A stretch of DNA of 57,446 nucleotides, taken from an uncultured Myxococcales bacterium (lineage in GTDB: Bacteria; Myxococcota_A; Polyangia; Polyangiales; Polyangiaceae). Below, piece after piece: positions 34,696 through 43,575 of this stretch (position 1 is the stretch's first letter; every line of letters starts with the position of its first letter). The stretch spans positions 1 to 57,446 of the forward strand of contig CALMUT010000169.1 in the NCBI GenBank assembly GCA_937872925.1, given 5' to 3'. The notes below the pieces were generated by a model that saw only the letters and a program-made list of their open reading frames with translations, made no database searches and was not told the DNA's origin. The position numbers and the translations under genes were made by a program.

Positions 34696-37262
34696 TGGGC
34701 GATAGCAAGACGCTGCGGGAACTTCCGCCGGAAGACCAAAGCGTTGCGCGCTACGCGCACCAGGCTCGCTACCTCTCGATGGGTTATCCGCGGACTGAGG
34801 AATGGATGAAGCCCGACGCTTGGTTGGCGTTGATCGGACACCCGCGCGTGTTTGCCGGAGAAGAAGAGACACCGCGCGAGGTCGTGCGCGGCGTGCCCAA
34901 GCTTACCGTGCACGTGCACGACCGTAGCGTCGTGGTGGAGACGCAGCCCGCGGGCTTGGGCGGCGCGGTTTCTGTCAAGCAAATAGGCGGCCAGTTCGTG
35001 GTGTTCGAATTGGAAAAGAAAGCGCGCGAGGTCGTCGAAGCCCTCGGCCCCCGCTTTGAAGTCCCGAAGGAGGGCAAGTGCCGCCTGCTCGAAGTCGTGA
35101 AGAAACTCGCGCCGATTGTGGTCGTGGAGTCGTCCGAACGCATCGACGCCAAGACGGTGCCAGCAGATCCTTCTCCGCATATGCGCTTGCTGCCGAGTCG
35201 CGGTGGCCTGGCGGTGACATTGCTGACGCGACCACTCGGATCCAGGGGTGTGTTCGTGACGCCTGGGCGTGGTGCGCCCACTCTGTTGAGCGAAGTCGAG
35301 GGCGAATCCGTTCAGGCAGAGCGAGACTTGGAACGCGAAATCCGACTCGCGGACGAGCTCATCGACCAGATCCAGGTTCTGACGGGCTCTGAGACTGGCG
35401 AATATCGCTTTCATGTGGGCGATCCGGAGAGCTGCCTTGAGCTGCTTGCAAAGCTCAGGGACGTTGGCGACGCGCTCGAGATCCATTGGCCGCAGGGCAC
35501 GCCGCTCACGCTTCGCGCACGGCTGACGCGTCGGGCACTTCGTGGGAAGTTGACCAAGCGCGGCAACCTCTTCGAACTCACCGGGTTCGTCCAAGTCGAC
35601 GGAGATGTGTCCCTCCAGCTCGAACAAGTGATCGAGCTCGTGGCAGCGCATCCGGGGCGTTTCGTGCAGCTAGCCTCGGGGGAATACGTCGAACTGGAAC
35701 AAGAGCTACGCGAAGTGCTCGAGGGCATGGCTGCCGCGCGCGACTCCGAAGCGAAACCCGGCAAAACGCTTCAGATCCAGAGTTCTGCCATCACGCTGTT
35801 GGATCAGCTGACTCGCGAAGGGAGCAGTGTTGCCCTCGACAAGAGCGCCACGGCCTGGCGACAGCGATTCGATCAGGTGTTCGCGTCTACCCCGCGGGTT
35901 CCAAAGAGCTTCAACGGCCAACTGCGCGACTATCAGGTCGAAGGATTCCGCTGGTTGGCGCGGCTGTGTGATTTGGAGCTGGGCGCCTGTCTGGCAGATG
36001 ACATGGGACTTGGCAAGACGGTGCAGCTGATCGCGCTGTTACTTCATCGCGTGGCCTCCGGGCCGGCTTTGATCGTGGCGCCCACTTCGGTCTGTGAGAA
36101 TTGGCGACGGGAGCTGCAGCGCTTCGGCCCTTCGCTTCGTGTTCGGGCGTACGCCGGCACAGGGCGCGGTGAATTGCTTTCGGAGCTCGGGCCGCGTGAC
36201 GTCGCCGTTGCGAGCTACGGCTTGCTACAGCAAGACGCCGAAGCGCTCAGTGCCATCGAGTGGGGCACGGCGGTGCTGGATGAAGCCCAGTTGATCAAGA
36301 ACGCCGACACGCTACGTGCCAAAGCTGCGTTTCGGCTGAATGCGAAGGCTCGCGTCATTGCGACGGGCACGCCGGTAGAAAATCACGTAGCGGACCTCGT
36401 CAGCCTGTTTCACTTCCTCAACCCCAGGCTGCTCGGCAACCCCAAGGTCCTCAGTACTGCGCCGTCAGCGGGCAGCCGCGGCCCCAGGCGCCTGCTGAAG
36501 CCGTTCATTCTGCGGCGCACCAAGAGCCAAGTGCTCGAGGATCTGCCGCCGGTGACGACCATCCAGCACGACGTCGTCATGACGCCCGGTGAAGCCGCTC
36601 TATACAACCGCGTGCGCGAAGAAGCGCTCGCCAAGTTGGCGCATTCGGGCCCCAGCGGCAAAGCGCGCATTCAAGTCTTTGCCGAACTGATGCGCCTACG
36701 GCGCCTGTGTTGTCATCCCGGACTGGTGGCCCCAGAAGTGAACCTCACCAGCTCCAAGCTGGAGAGCTTTCTCGAGCTAGCGGAGGAGCTGGTCGCTGCG
36801 CGCCACAAGATCCTGGTATTCAGTCAGTTCACTGACGTGCTCGCCTTGGTGAAGCCCCTACTCAAGGAAAAGGGGATCGCGTTCCAATACCTGGACGGCT
36901 CCACGCCAGCCGCGCGGCGCACCGAAGCGGTCGATGCGTTTCAGGCGGGCGAGGGCGACGTGTTTCTGATCAGTCTGCGGGCAGGAGGCTTCGGACTCAA
37001 CCTGACCGCTGCGGACTACGTGATCCACCTCGACCCATGGTGGAACCCCGCAGTGGAATCCCAGGCGTCGGATCGCGCTCACCGCATCGGTCAATCGCGA
37101 CCCGTCACAATCTACCGCCTGGTCACTGTGGACACGATCGAATCGCGCATCGTGCAACTGCACGCCGAGAAGCGCGAACTCGCGGACGCGCTACTGTCCG
37201 AAACGGAACACACGGCGAAGCTGACGGCTGCCGAGTTGAGGGGCCTTTTGGAGCAGAGCTAG
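34506..37262 (+). CDS. SNF2-family DEAD/DEAH helicase (C-terminal part of the split gene)
   Basis: The open frame starts at GTG 34506 but homologous sequence begins near 34580 (RVLWRVYSETVVPFIQKRGA, then GKWTKGRKLAIKHL). The SNF2 ATPase motifs are complete: DYQVEGFRWLARL, motif I ADDMGLGKTVQ, Ia IVAPTSVCENW, II VLDEAQLIKN, III ATGTPVENHVADLVSLF, IV ILVFSQFTDVL, V SLRAGGFGLNLTAADYVIHLDPWWNP, VI DRAHRIGQSRPVTIYRL. A 440-residue region before the helicase core is of the bacterial SNF2-associated kind. Such proteins remodel nucleic-acid complexes and are frequent in defence and DNA-repair loci. No methylase or nuclease partner is adjacent. Confidence 0.85.
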   Translation: MGNHPGPSWSVGRHRRPVGCRCRTGRATRVLWRVYSETVVPFIQKRGASGKWTKGRKLAIKHLMGDSKTLRELPPEDQSVARYAHQARYLSMGYPRTEEWMKPDAWLALIGHPRVFAGEEETPREVVRGVPKLTVHVHDRSVVVETQPAGLGGAVSVKQIGGQFVVFELEKKAREVVEALGPRFEVPKEGKCRLLEVVKKLAPIVVVESSERIDAKTVPADPSPHMRLLPSRGGLAVTLLTRPLGSRGVFVTPGRGAPTLLSEVEGESVQAERDLEREIRLADELIDQIQVLTGSETGEYRFHVGDPESCLELLAKLRDVGDALEIHWPQGTPLTLRARLTRRALRGKLTKRGNLFELTGFVQVDGDVSLQLEQVIELVAAHPGRFVQLASGEYVELEQELREVLEGMAAARDSEAKPGKTLQIQSSAITLLDQLTREGSSVALDKSATAWRQRFDQVFASTPRVPKSFNGQLRDYQVEGFRWLARLCDLELGACLADDMGLGKTVQLIALLLHRVASGPALIVAPTSVCENWRRELQRFGPSLRVRAYAGTGRGELLSELGPRDVAVASYGLLQQDAEALSAIEWGTAVLDEAQLIKNADTLRAKAAFRLNAKARVIATGTPVENHVADLVSLFHFLNPRLLGNPKVLSTAPSAGSRGPRRLLKPFILRRTKSQVLEDLPPVTTIQHDVVMTPGEAALYNRVREEALAKLAHSGPSGKARIQVFAELMRLRRLCCHPGLVAPEVNLTSSKLESFLELAEELVAARHKILVFSQFTDVLALVKPLLKEKGIAFQYLDGSTPAARRTEAVDAFQAGEGDVFLISLRAGGFGLNLTAADYVIHLDPWWNPAVESQASDRAHRIGQSRPVTIYRLVTVDTIESRIVQLHAEKRELADALLSETEHTAKLTAAELRGLLEQS

Positions 37263-37275
37263 TTTCACTGTACGA

Positions 37276-37776
37276 CTAGGAGCGTTGCTTGGCAGCGATG
37301 AGCTCACGCAAGACCTGGGCGTCCGCGCGATCGCGATCCCGCATGCCTTGTTTAGTGAGCAACAAGCTTTCCACTCCCAGGACCTGAATGGGTTGACCGT
37401 CTACCACCTTTATCTCGACATCGGATGACAGCTCCGCCCAAACGTGGCCACAGGCTGCAGCCATCACGTCAATAGTGAACTCATCGTTGATCCGGATCGC
37501 AAGGGGGCCCTCGCCCTCCCACAGCGTTGCCTCTTCGCCCGCGAGCTCCTGAGCAGCGCCATCCGGAAGCTCCGACAGCGCAAGGATCCAGCGGCGAGTG
37601 TTGTCCTCGTCCGGGGACACAAGGATGTCGATGTCTTCTGAGAAACGGACGATCCCGTGCGCGGCCAAGGCGTAGCCACCGATCAGAGCGTATTTCACTC
37701 CGTGACGGGCGAGTATGCTTGCCACCTGCTTGACGTCTTGCCAGGTCGCTGGCCGTGTGGTGTCACTCTCGGTCAT
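37276..37776 (-). CDS. Nucleotidyltransferase-fold protein (putative toxin)
   Basis: The 166-aa product carries the GG-x-A-x-x-x-H-G ... D-x-D signature of minimal nucleotidyltransferases (YALIGGYALAAHGIVRFSED followed by IDILVSPDEDN). A later Asp in DEFTIDVMAAACG could be the third carboxylate. A GGAG site lies seven bases upstream of ATG 37776. The 86-aa gene upstream on the same strand is 72 bp away and looks like a cognate antitoxin; the WYL regulator gene precedes that. Toxin activity is inferred from the pairing; a housekeeping nucleotidyltransferase is possible. Confidence 0.75.
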   Translation of the reverse strand: MTESDTTRPATWQDVKQVASILARHGVKYALIGGYALAAHGIVRFSEDIDILVSPDEDNTRRWILALSELPDGAAQELAGEEATLWEGEGPLAIRINDEFTIDVMAAACGHVWAELSSDVEIKVVDGQPIQVLGVESLLLTKQGMRDRDRADAQVLRELIAAKQRS

Positions 37777-37848
37777 CGCCCCGCTCCGGGGTCACTGCGA
37801 AACAACTGAAGGGGGAGAGGATCGCCACGCGCGGCATTCGGCGTCGCC

Positions 37849-38109
37849 TCACCCAGCTCCGCACACTTCGGGCGTGCCCAGAAGAGACAGCGCCTTGGCA
37901 ACCGTCCACGACTCGCGGGCGCGGTTCGCCTCTTCGTGAGTCGCATAACGGAAGACTCCCTTGGGTGCCGCCGTGCGGTAGGCGGCCATTTGCTCCATCG
38001 CCGCGCGCGATACCGCAGACGGCGGTGCACCGGGGGCTGGGTTCCGCCTTCGGCCGACGACACGTCGCGTAGCCGGAGCTGCAGGTTCGACCGGAACCGG
38101 GTTCGTCAT
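37849..38109 (-). CDS. Small basic protein, putative antitoxin of the nucleotidyltransferase
   Basis: ATG 38109 opens an 86-aa frame (MTNPVPVEPAAPATRRVVGR) with a Pro/Arg-rich N-terminus and a helical C-terminal half (AVSRAAMEQMAAYRTAAPKG, EEANRARESWTVAKALSLLG). The position before a nucleotidyltransferase and the small size fit an antitoxin. The start is nine bases after the stop of the WYL regulator frame, suggesting one transcript of regulator, antitoxin and toxin. Sequence family not recognised beyond this; longer frames overlapping it on other phases lack coding character. Confidence 0.6.
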   Translation of the reverse strand: MTNPVPVEPAAPATRRVVGRRRNPAPGAPPSAVSRAAMEQMAAYRTAAPKGVFRYATHEEANRARESWTVAKALSLLGTPEVCGAG

Positions 38110-38117
38110 AGCAAACA

Positions 38118-39194
38118 CTATACCATCTGGAGCACCCGCAGCCACGGCGTGCTTTCTGGAACCGTCCACGGCGAGCCGCCCGCGCATCGAACTGCGCGAC
38201 GTGACCTGCAGAGTGGTCCGGCGGCACAGCATGGAGTTAGTCTTGGAGTCCGCACCATCTCGACGAGCTCCGGGGGCTCGACGGCGCGCACGTTGCCGCC
38301 GAAGCTCGCGACCCATGCGGCGACTTCTGGCAGGCCGGCGGCCTGGATGCGGAGCAGCGCGCGACCATCCATGAGTGGCTCAACTGTCTGGGTGCGGTGT
38401 AGCGTGCGCTCGCGCGCCAGGTGTGCGACTTCCGCGGCCAGCACGAGCACGATCTCGTGCACCGCGCCGTGGTACACGCCAACGCCCTTGCCCACGTAGT
38501 CTGCGACGTTGAAGCTCGGATCGATGTCGTAGTCTTCGTCTAGGACTTCGGCAGCGAGAACGCGCGCCAACGCGAATGTGCGCACTTCGTTGGCGGTTCG
38601 GCAGAAGCCGACCAGGTATGGCCTGCCATTCGCAATCCATGTGGCGTAGGGCTCGACGAAACGGCGCGCCGCCGGCTTGCCGGGGGTTTCGTATGTCATC
38701 GCCAGCACGTGCTCCCGGCCGATGGCGTCCTGGATGGCGCTGGCGATGGGCTCCAAGGCACCGCCGACGTTGGGCGCAAACGCCGTGGCGACTGCGCTGT
38801 GACGTAGTTCGTCGCAGTACGCTCGGGTTTGCGGCGTCACGGCCGCGAGCAGCTTGCTGCGCAGGGTGGCGAGGGGCGCGGCATGCGCGGTCGCGCCACC
38901 GGCGGCGATGGACTGTTCCGCGAGGACGAGCGCCAGCAGTTCATCGGGTTCGATGGGTGCGTGGATGCGGACGCCCTGGTCGAGCGACCAGCGTCCGTCA
39001 TCGCTCGCAAGAGCAAATCCCGCTGCCTGAAGATCGGACAGGTCGCGGAACACCGTCCGCATCGAGCACTTGTCCCCACTCGCGTGCAACAGGTCCTCGG
39101 CGGTCAGCCCCCGCGCCGTGTGCGCCAGAGCCGAGAGCAGTTTCAGGTGGCGGATCACTTTGCGGCCGCGGTTCTCGCCCGTGGGTGGTGACAT
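38118..39194 (-). CDS. WYL-domain helix-turn-helix transcriptional regulator
   Basis: ATG 39194 (MSPPTGENRGRKVIRHLKLL) gives 358 aa. The N-terminal winged helix reads LSALAHTARGLTAEDLLHAS, then MRTVFRDLSDLQAAGF. The WYL domain follows (HVLAMTYETPGKPAARRFVE, PYATWIANGRPYLVGFCRTA, VRTFALARV) and the WCX C-terminal extension (ALLRIQAAGLPEVAAWVASFGG). The last 38 residues after EMVRTPRL are Arg/Pro/Cys-rich and may be read-through beyond a lost original stop. WYL regulators often control defence genes in response to nucleic-acid ligands. An open frame continues upstream of ATG 39194 but crosses repeats A and B. A 25-bp palindrome lies 284 bp upstream. Confidence 0.85.
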   Translation of the reverse strand: MSPPTGENRGRKVIRHLKLLSALAHTARGLTAEDLLHASGDKCSMRTVFRDLSDLQAAGFALASDDGRWSLDQGVRIHAPIEPDELLALVLAEQSIAAGGATAHAAPLATLRSKLLAAVTPQTRAYCDELRHSAVATAFAPNVGGALEPIASAIQDAIGREHVLAMTYETPGKPAARRFVEPYATWIANGRPYLVGFCRTANEVRTFALARVLAAEVLDEDYDIDPSFNVADYVGKGVGVYHGAVHEIVLVLAAEVAHLARERTLHRTQTVEPLMDGRALLRIQAAGLPEVAAWVASFGGNVRAVEPPELVEMVRTPRLTPCCAAGPLCRSRRAVRCAGGSPWTVPESTPWLRVLQMV

Positions 39195-39477
39195 CGCGCC
39201 GCCGCGCCGTTCCTTCGATGACGCAACGCTCTTTGCGCGTCCCGCTTTGTCCGACTGCCGCGCGGATTTGCCCAATGTCTTGGCAGAAGTTGGAGCGTGG
39301 CTTGCCGGCTTGGCAATCGGTTTCGCAGACGCTCCACCAACGTTTCGCCTCGGCTGCGCTTTGGTACGACCCCTGCCCGTCACTTGCCCCGTGAAGATAA
39401 GAGCAAGTCGGCTGCGCACTCGCAAGCTGCTCAAAGGCGCAGCACGCGTTGGGCGGGTTGCTCGCAACGACATCGCG

Positions 39478-39502
39478 AAGTTGAGCAGATTCTGCTCAAC
39501 TT
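39478..39502. promoter_or_regulatory. Perfect 25-bp palindrome upstream of the WYL gene
   Basis: The arms AAGTTGAGCAGA and TCTGCTCAACTT are exact reverse complements around one T (39490). It lies in the 590-bp gap between the WYL gene and a gene ending at 39786, and is a good operator candidate for the WYL regulator or another dimer. It could instead be part of a dispersed mobile repeat, since repeat A starts 82 bp away. No other copy was noticed in the window. Confidence 0.5.
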
Positions 39503-39584
39503 GGTCGAACGTGATCGCGAGCGAACACCGAGCGCCGGGCCGCCGCGGCGGCACGTGGGGCCAAAACCGCATTTTTCGGCTCGC

Positions 39585-39626
39585 TTGGCGATCCCCAGGC
39601 GCTCGCCGGCTTTCGCCACACCCAAG
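39585..39626. repeat. Dispersed repeat A, copy 2
   Basis: Forty-one of 42 bases match 31681-31722. Here the block is fused directly to repeat B, so a Uma2 gene that would be expected between A and B appears to have been lost. Confidence 0.8.
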
Positions 39627-39770
39627 GATCTTCAGCGGCGGCACTGAGCAGTGAAGCGGGAGCGTCGGTCGTTGCCGCCACGAGGCTCTTGTCTCTGCGG
39701 CTGCGTCCAACGCCACCCGAATGCGCGCGACACTCTGTCAACGCGATGCAGCGCAGCGAGCCGGGGCTGG
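39626..39770. repeat. Dispersed repeat B, copy 2, containing the 3' end of a deleted Uma2 gene
   Basis: The first bases encode the last residues of Uma2 (DLQRRH and stop) and the block then follows copy 1 at 32579-32723 over its whole 145 bp. Divergence is mostly in the last 40 bp. It spans the gap upstream of the WYL gene and ends 15 bp from the stop of the 647-aa gene. Confidence 0.75.
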
Positions 39771-39785
39771 GCAACAAGGCCGTCG

Positions 39786-41729
39786 TTAGTCTTGGTCGCC
39801 TGCCGGTGGACGTCGGCGTTGGAGCCACGCGGTTCGGATGTCGCGCAGCACCACCGTGGTCTGGCCCGCGTCGAGGCCGTGCGCCCGGAGTAGGTCGGAA
39901 CAACGGAGATTCAGCTCGCGAGCGCGCTTCTTGGTGACGGCTGGGTCATCGATTTCAGTCAGCAGCGCCGCAACGTCGCCGAGGTGATCGCCGGGCGTCG
40001 CGTTCGGGAAGTTCTTGAGCACGGTTTCGAGCATCGCCAAGGTGGTGGCGAACGCTCTTGCAAAGTCCGCGCTCCGTCCAGCACACTGCGGGTGCTGCAC
40101 CGCGCTCGCTTGGGCATCGAGTTCAAGATCGACGAGCGCCTGAAGGCCCTCGCCTGCAGTGCCCGCAAACGGATGCTCGCGCGTCGGGACGAGGATGTTG
40201 ACCCACAAGTCCGTGAGCGCTTCTAGCAGCACGCGGCCGGACCCCGGCGGTGTCATGTCTCGAGCGGCAGCGCTGATGAGTGCCGCTTCCGTGTGCTGAG
40301 ACCGACTGCGATGCCACTCCGCCATGTGGCGACACGCGGCAGCGAGCTCGGAGCGTCCGAATTCGGAGAGGAACTGGCGTTGCAGATCCGATCGCCAATC
40401 CTGTGCTCCGAGCGCGGCCTGGATCATGATGGGCAGGTCTCGGGGTGCTCCCCACGCTTTGTACGGATCGCTGGCCAATAACGCGGCCAGCTTCGCGGGA
40501 GAAGCCGCCCGCTCTGGATGCAGCACCTCCAACTCGCCGACGGCGGGCCGCGTGGGCGGGGTTTCACCATCGGCGCACATCATCTGAACGGCTGCGTGTT
40601 CGAGATGCAGCAGTGCGTCGAAGGCGGCGTTTGGGCCAGATCGGGGATCCACCGAAGCCGCAGGCTGCCTCGTGGCCAGGACTTCGAAACCGCGCTGCAC
40701 GTAGGTCAGCGCCAAGCTCGCATCGATGGGGGTCAGCGGCAGTCCAAAGATCTCATCGGGAACTAGGTGCTCGGGGTAGCTACGCTGGCATCGACCGTAG
40801 GGCACGTCGTCAGGGTGCATCAAGAGGTAGACGAAGTTGCCCCCGGGGCGCGGCGTGGGAACCCAAGTTGCGAGTAGGTACCTGTGGTGTAGATCGCAAG
40901 CGCTGAGCCAGAACTTCGCGGAACGGAACCACTCGTCGCGCACCACTCCCGGACCTGGTCCGATGCGGCAAGCGTCGATGGTTTGCTCAATCATCTCGAC
41001 GATCTCCGGGTTGAGCTTCTCTATCGGACACTGTGTTCGTGCCTGTGCGTCCAGATGCGCGATCTCGAGCAAGTACCTAGTAGTGTGGCAACCGGTGGTT
41101 GCGAGGCGTCGCAGGACTTCTTCGTGCCAGGGCGTCGCGTCCAGGCTTGCTGCGTAGAGGGCGTATGCGTAGGGCATACCGACACGTTGCCGTATGCGCT
41201 CGACGAACTCGTACGACGGCTCGTTCCGCCCGTCGCTGTGCATGAGCGAGGCCATGTACTGTGATGCGTTTTCGACACTGCCGCATTCCGAAAAGCCACA
41301 GTCGCCCAGGAAGTCCACGTTAATCGCCTGCATTTCGTCGGCGGGGAGTTCTGGTTTGTCGAAGCACCAGTCCTCCAAAACCCGAAACGCGAGCGCGCGC
41401 GCGCCGACGGAGTATTCGCTGGAGGCGAGGATGTCATACACGCGCGGTAGCGCTTGAGCCCGGCATTCGTCCGTCATGTTATGAAAGATGCTTTCGACGG
41501 CATCCCGAAACGCGCCACGGTCGCCAAGCGCTCCCCACAGCGACAGTATCCTCGCGGTTATTGCGTCTGGCGTGAGCTCGGGAAACACCGAGAAGACGTT
41601 CGGGATGCTGAGTCCGTCCGAGATCGGCATCAACCAGTCGAGGGCGTCTTGCACTACGTCGCCCGTCGAAGGCGGCAGAGGGTTCGGGAGTGCCGCGCGT
41701 GATTCGGGTTGAACGACCAGGATTCGCAT
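39786..41729 (-). CDS. Hypothetical 647-aa soluble protein
   Basis: ATG 41729 (MRILVVQPESRAALPNPLPP) is taken as the start; the frame extends to 41864 but the added residues are Arg/Pro-rich shadow. There is no signal peptide or transmembrane helix. The protein is helical throughout, with HEAT/TPR-like stretches (ILSLWGALGDRGAFRDAVES, VYDILASSEYSVGARALAFRVLEDW, YAYALYAASLDATPWHEEVLRRLA, LLHLEHAAVQMMCADG, LAMLETVLKNFPNATPGDHL). No family was recognised. An inverted repeat lies 19 bp upstream. Its position inside an island of toxin-antitoxin and helicase genes makes a defence or stress role possible but unproven. Confidence 0.7.
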   Translation of the reverse strand: MRILVVQPESRAALPNPLPPSTGDVVQDALDWLMPISDGLSIPNVFSVFPELTPDAITARILSLWGALGDRGAFRDAVESIFHNMTDECRAQALPRVYDILASSEYSVGARALAFRVLEDWCFDKPELPADEMQAINVDFLGDCGFSECGSVENASQYMASLMHSDGRNEPSYEFVERIRQRVGMPYAYALYAASLDATPWHEEVLRRLATTGCHTTRYLLEIAHLDAQARTQCPIEKLNPEIVEMIEQTIDACRIGPGPGVVRDEWFRSAKFWLSACDLHHRYLLATWVPTPRPGGNFVYLLMHPDDVPYGRCQRSYPEHLVPDEIFGLPLTPIDASLALTYVQRGFEVLATRQPAASVDPRSGPNAAFDALLHLEHAAVQMMCADGETPPTRPAVGELEVLHPERAASPAKLAALLASDPYKAWGAPRDLPIMIQAALGAQDWRSDLQRQFLSEFGRSELAAACRHMAEWHRSRSQHTEAALISAAARDMTPPGSGRVLLEALTDLWVNILVPTREHPFAGTAGEGLQALVDLELDAQASAVQHPQCAGRSADFARAFATTLAMLETVLKNFPNATPGDHLGDVAALLTEIDDPAVTKKRARELNLRCSDLLRAHGLDAGQTTVVLRDIRTAWLQRRRPPAGDQD

Positions 41730-41747
41730 TCTCGTCCCCAGGTGAAG

Positions 41748-41765
41748 CGCCTGAAACGTCAGGCG
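41748..41765. promoter_or_regulatory. Inverted repeat upstream of the 647-aa gene
   Basis: CGCCTGA, four bases (AACG), TCAGGCG: perfect 7-bp arms 19 bp before ATG 41729. It could be an operator or a small leader hairpin. With arms this short, chance occurrence in GC-rich DNA is not excluded. Confidence 0.3.
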
Positions 41766-41978
41766 AGCGCGGAGGATAGCGACGCAGGCAGGGCGCGTCG
41801 AGCGGCAGCAGCGGCGGCGGAGGCGGGGCGGCGGCGTACGCTGCCCGGACTGCTCGGCCGGCATATTGTCAAACTAGGTAGTTTTGGCAGGTGGAATTTC
41901 CTAGGCGCCTGAAGAGCGAGCGTCCGAGGCAGCAGCTGGCACGACGCGTGCGGCCGAGCCGTGCTATGCGGTGACCGA

Positions 41979-43484
41979 ATGCAGTTTCGCGGTGTGATTT
42001 CCTTGTTTCTCCTCGCCCTGCCCGGCGCATGCGCGGCCACCCAAGCGCCTGGCTCTGGCTCCCGCGAGTCCGGTCAGAGTCAGCTGATGGGCGAGACCTT
42101 CGCCGGAAAGAACAAGTGCAACCCCGACAACCACGAGCGGCCCTTCGTCATCGAATGGGACGCGACGGACATGTCGAGCTTCGAAACCCTGGCCAAGCGT
42201 GACGTGGTGGTCGTGCGCTACGAGGGTTGCACGCTGCGCATTCTCGATGGCTGTCGCGACGACTCGGTTCCCGGCGCCTACGGCGCGTATCGCCCGGTGA
42301 GTTGGACCGGCGGATCCCTCGAGCGCGTGGAGATCGGAACCGAGGCCGATTTGTACGCCAAACTACCCTTGGGCGTCGCTTCTCTGAGTGGCCGCGTGGC
42401 GGGTGGCGAGCACTTTCGCATGGAGTACTTCGTGGCCGGTACACGCAACGCGACGCGGCCGGGAGTGTACCGCGCGGAGATCGCGGACAACCCCGGATGC
42501 GAAGGCGCAACGCACTTCGTGTACAGCATGAACTTGGGCGCCTTTGCCTTGGGCTCCGCTTCCGAACGGGAGCTGAGCGCCGGTGGTAGCCTGTACGGCT
42601 TCGGCGCGGGGGGCACGCAGAAGCGAACCGCGAAGGCGGACAAGCAGGGCGGAGATTTGGCCAGCTGCAAGAGCGACTCGGCGACGGAGATCGACAGCTG
42701 CAAGCTTCCCATCCGACTCACGCTGCGACCGATCGAACCGGGCGACAGTCCCGATCACGCCAACCGTCGCGCACCCGACACGTCGGGTTCCCTCAACGCC
42801 GCGGGCAAGGTTGCCGAAACCGTGGAGATGTCGGCGGAGGCGAGAGAGCGCTACCAGGCCGCGCAGGACAAGCTGCGCGCGGGCGACGGCAAGGGCTGCC
42901 TCAGCGAACTCGACAAGCACGACGAGCTGGATCCAAAGCATCCTTCGAACGAGCCCACGTCCGGCCTCGATCCCGTGCGCCCCAAGTGCCTGATGCTGTC
43001 GGGACAGTGCGACGCAGGCAAAGCCTTGGCGCGCAAGTACCTGGAGCACAAGAGTTCCGGCAGGTATCCGAACCTGGATTCCGAGGTCGAGTCCGTCGTC
43101 GGAGAGTTCTGTCGCGGCAAGATGTCGCCGCGCGATGAACTACTGACGTCTTTGCACGTACTGGCCCAGGGGCTGGTGCAAGACGGGACGTCCGCCGCAG
43201 CCTGCGCCAAGGCTTACGATCGCGCGAAGCAGCTGTACAAGGTCGTCAAACCCAAGAACGATCAAGATCGCCCCATCGCGGGATCCGACAAGGGCATGCA
43301 CCACTGGGCCGCGACCTGCGCGGCGCGCGCGGGCGACTGCAAGACGGCGCTGCGGCTGTTCAAGGACGGCTTCCGGAGCACGCCAGCCTACGAGCGCCTC
43401 AAGACCCCGCAAGACCGCGACGCCTACATCCGCACCGGCTTCCGCAACGGCATCGGCAACATCGTCGGCAAGTGCACCGACTGA
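41979..43484 (+). CDS. Lipoprotein of unknown function with TPR-like C-terminal half
   Basis: ATG 41979 encodes MQFRGVISLFLLALPGACAA, a lipoprotein signal with lipobox PGAC. The 501-aa product has an N-terminal domain (about 30-225) with repeated strands and Cys residues (NKCNPDNHERPFVIEWDATD, VVRYEGCTLRILDGCRDDS, HFRMEYFVAGTRNATRPGVY). A second part (about 280-500) is helical with spaced Cys and short TPR-like pairs (AREAYQAAQDKLRAGDGKGC-type, CAKAYDRAKQLYKVVKPKND, CAARAGDCKTALRLFKDGF). Proteins of this build are frequent in Polyangia next to other lipoproteins, as far as I recall; function unknown. Divergent from the 647-aa gene, convergent with the AbiEii-like gene. Confidence 0.75.
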   Translation: MQFRGVISLFLLALPGACAATQAPGSGSRESGQSQLMGETFAGKNKCNPDNHERPFVIEWDATDMSSFETLAKRDVVVVRYEGCTLRILDGCRDDSVPGAYGAYRPVSWTGGSLERVEIGTEADLYAKLPLGVASLSGRVAGGEHFRMEYFVAGTRNATRPGVYRAEIADNPGCEGATHFVYSMNLGAFALGSASERELSAGGSLYGFGAGGTQKRTAKADKQGGDLASCKSDSATEIDSCKLPIRLTLRPIEPGDSPDHANRRAPDTSGSLNAAGKVAETVEMSAEARERYQAAQDKLRAGDGKGCLSELDKHDELDPKHPSNEPTSGLDPVRPKCLMLSGQCDAGKALARKYLEHKSSGRYPNLDSEVESVVGEFCRGKMSPRDELLTSLHVLAQGLVQDGTSAAACAKAYDRAKQLYKVVKPKNDQDRPIAGSDKGMHHWAATCAARAGDCKTALRLFKDGFRSTPAYERLKTPQDRDAYIRTGFRNGIGNIVGKCTD

Positions 43485-43575
43485 AGACGAGACTCAGGAG
43501 AAGAAGTTTCACAGGACGGCCGGAAGCGCGGAAGGGGGGGCGCAACGTCGAGCGGTTGGGAGCTGCCGGACGAGC

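Noticed and set aside
38118..39716. 532-aa version of the WYL regulator
   Set aside because: The extra N-terminus crosses dispersed repeats A and B, which also occur elsewhere outside this gene, so it is not conserved coding sequence.
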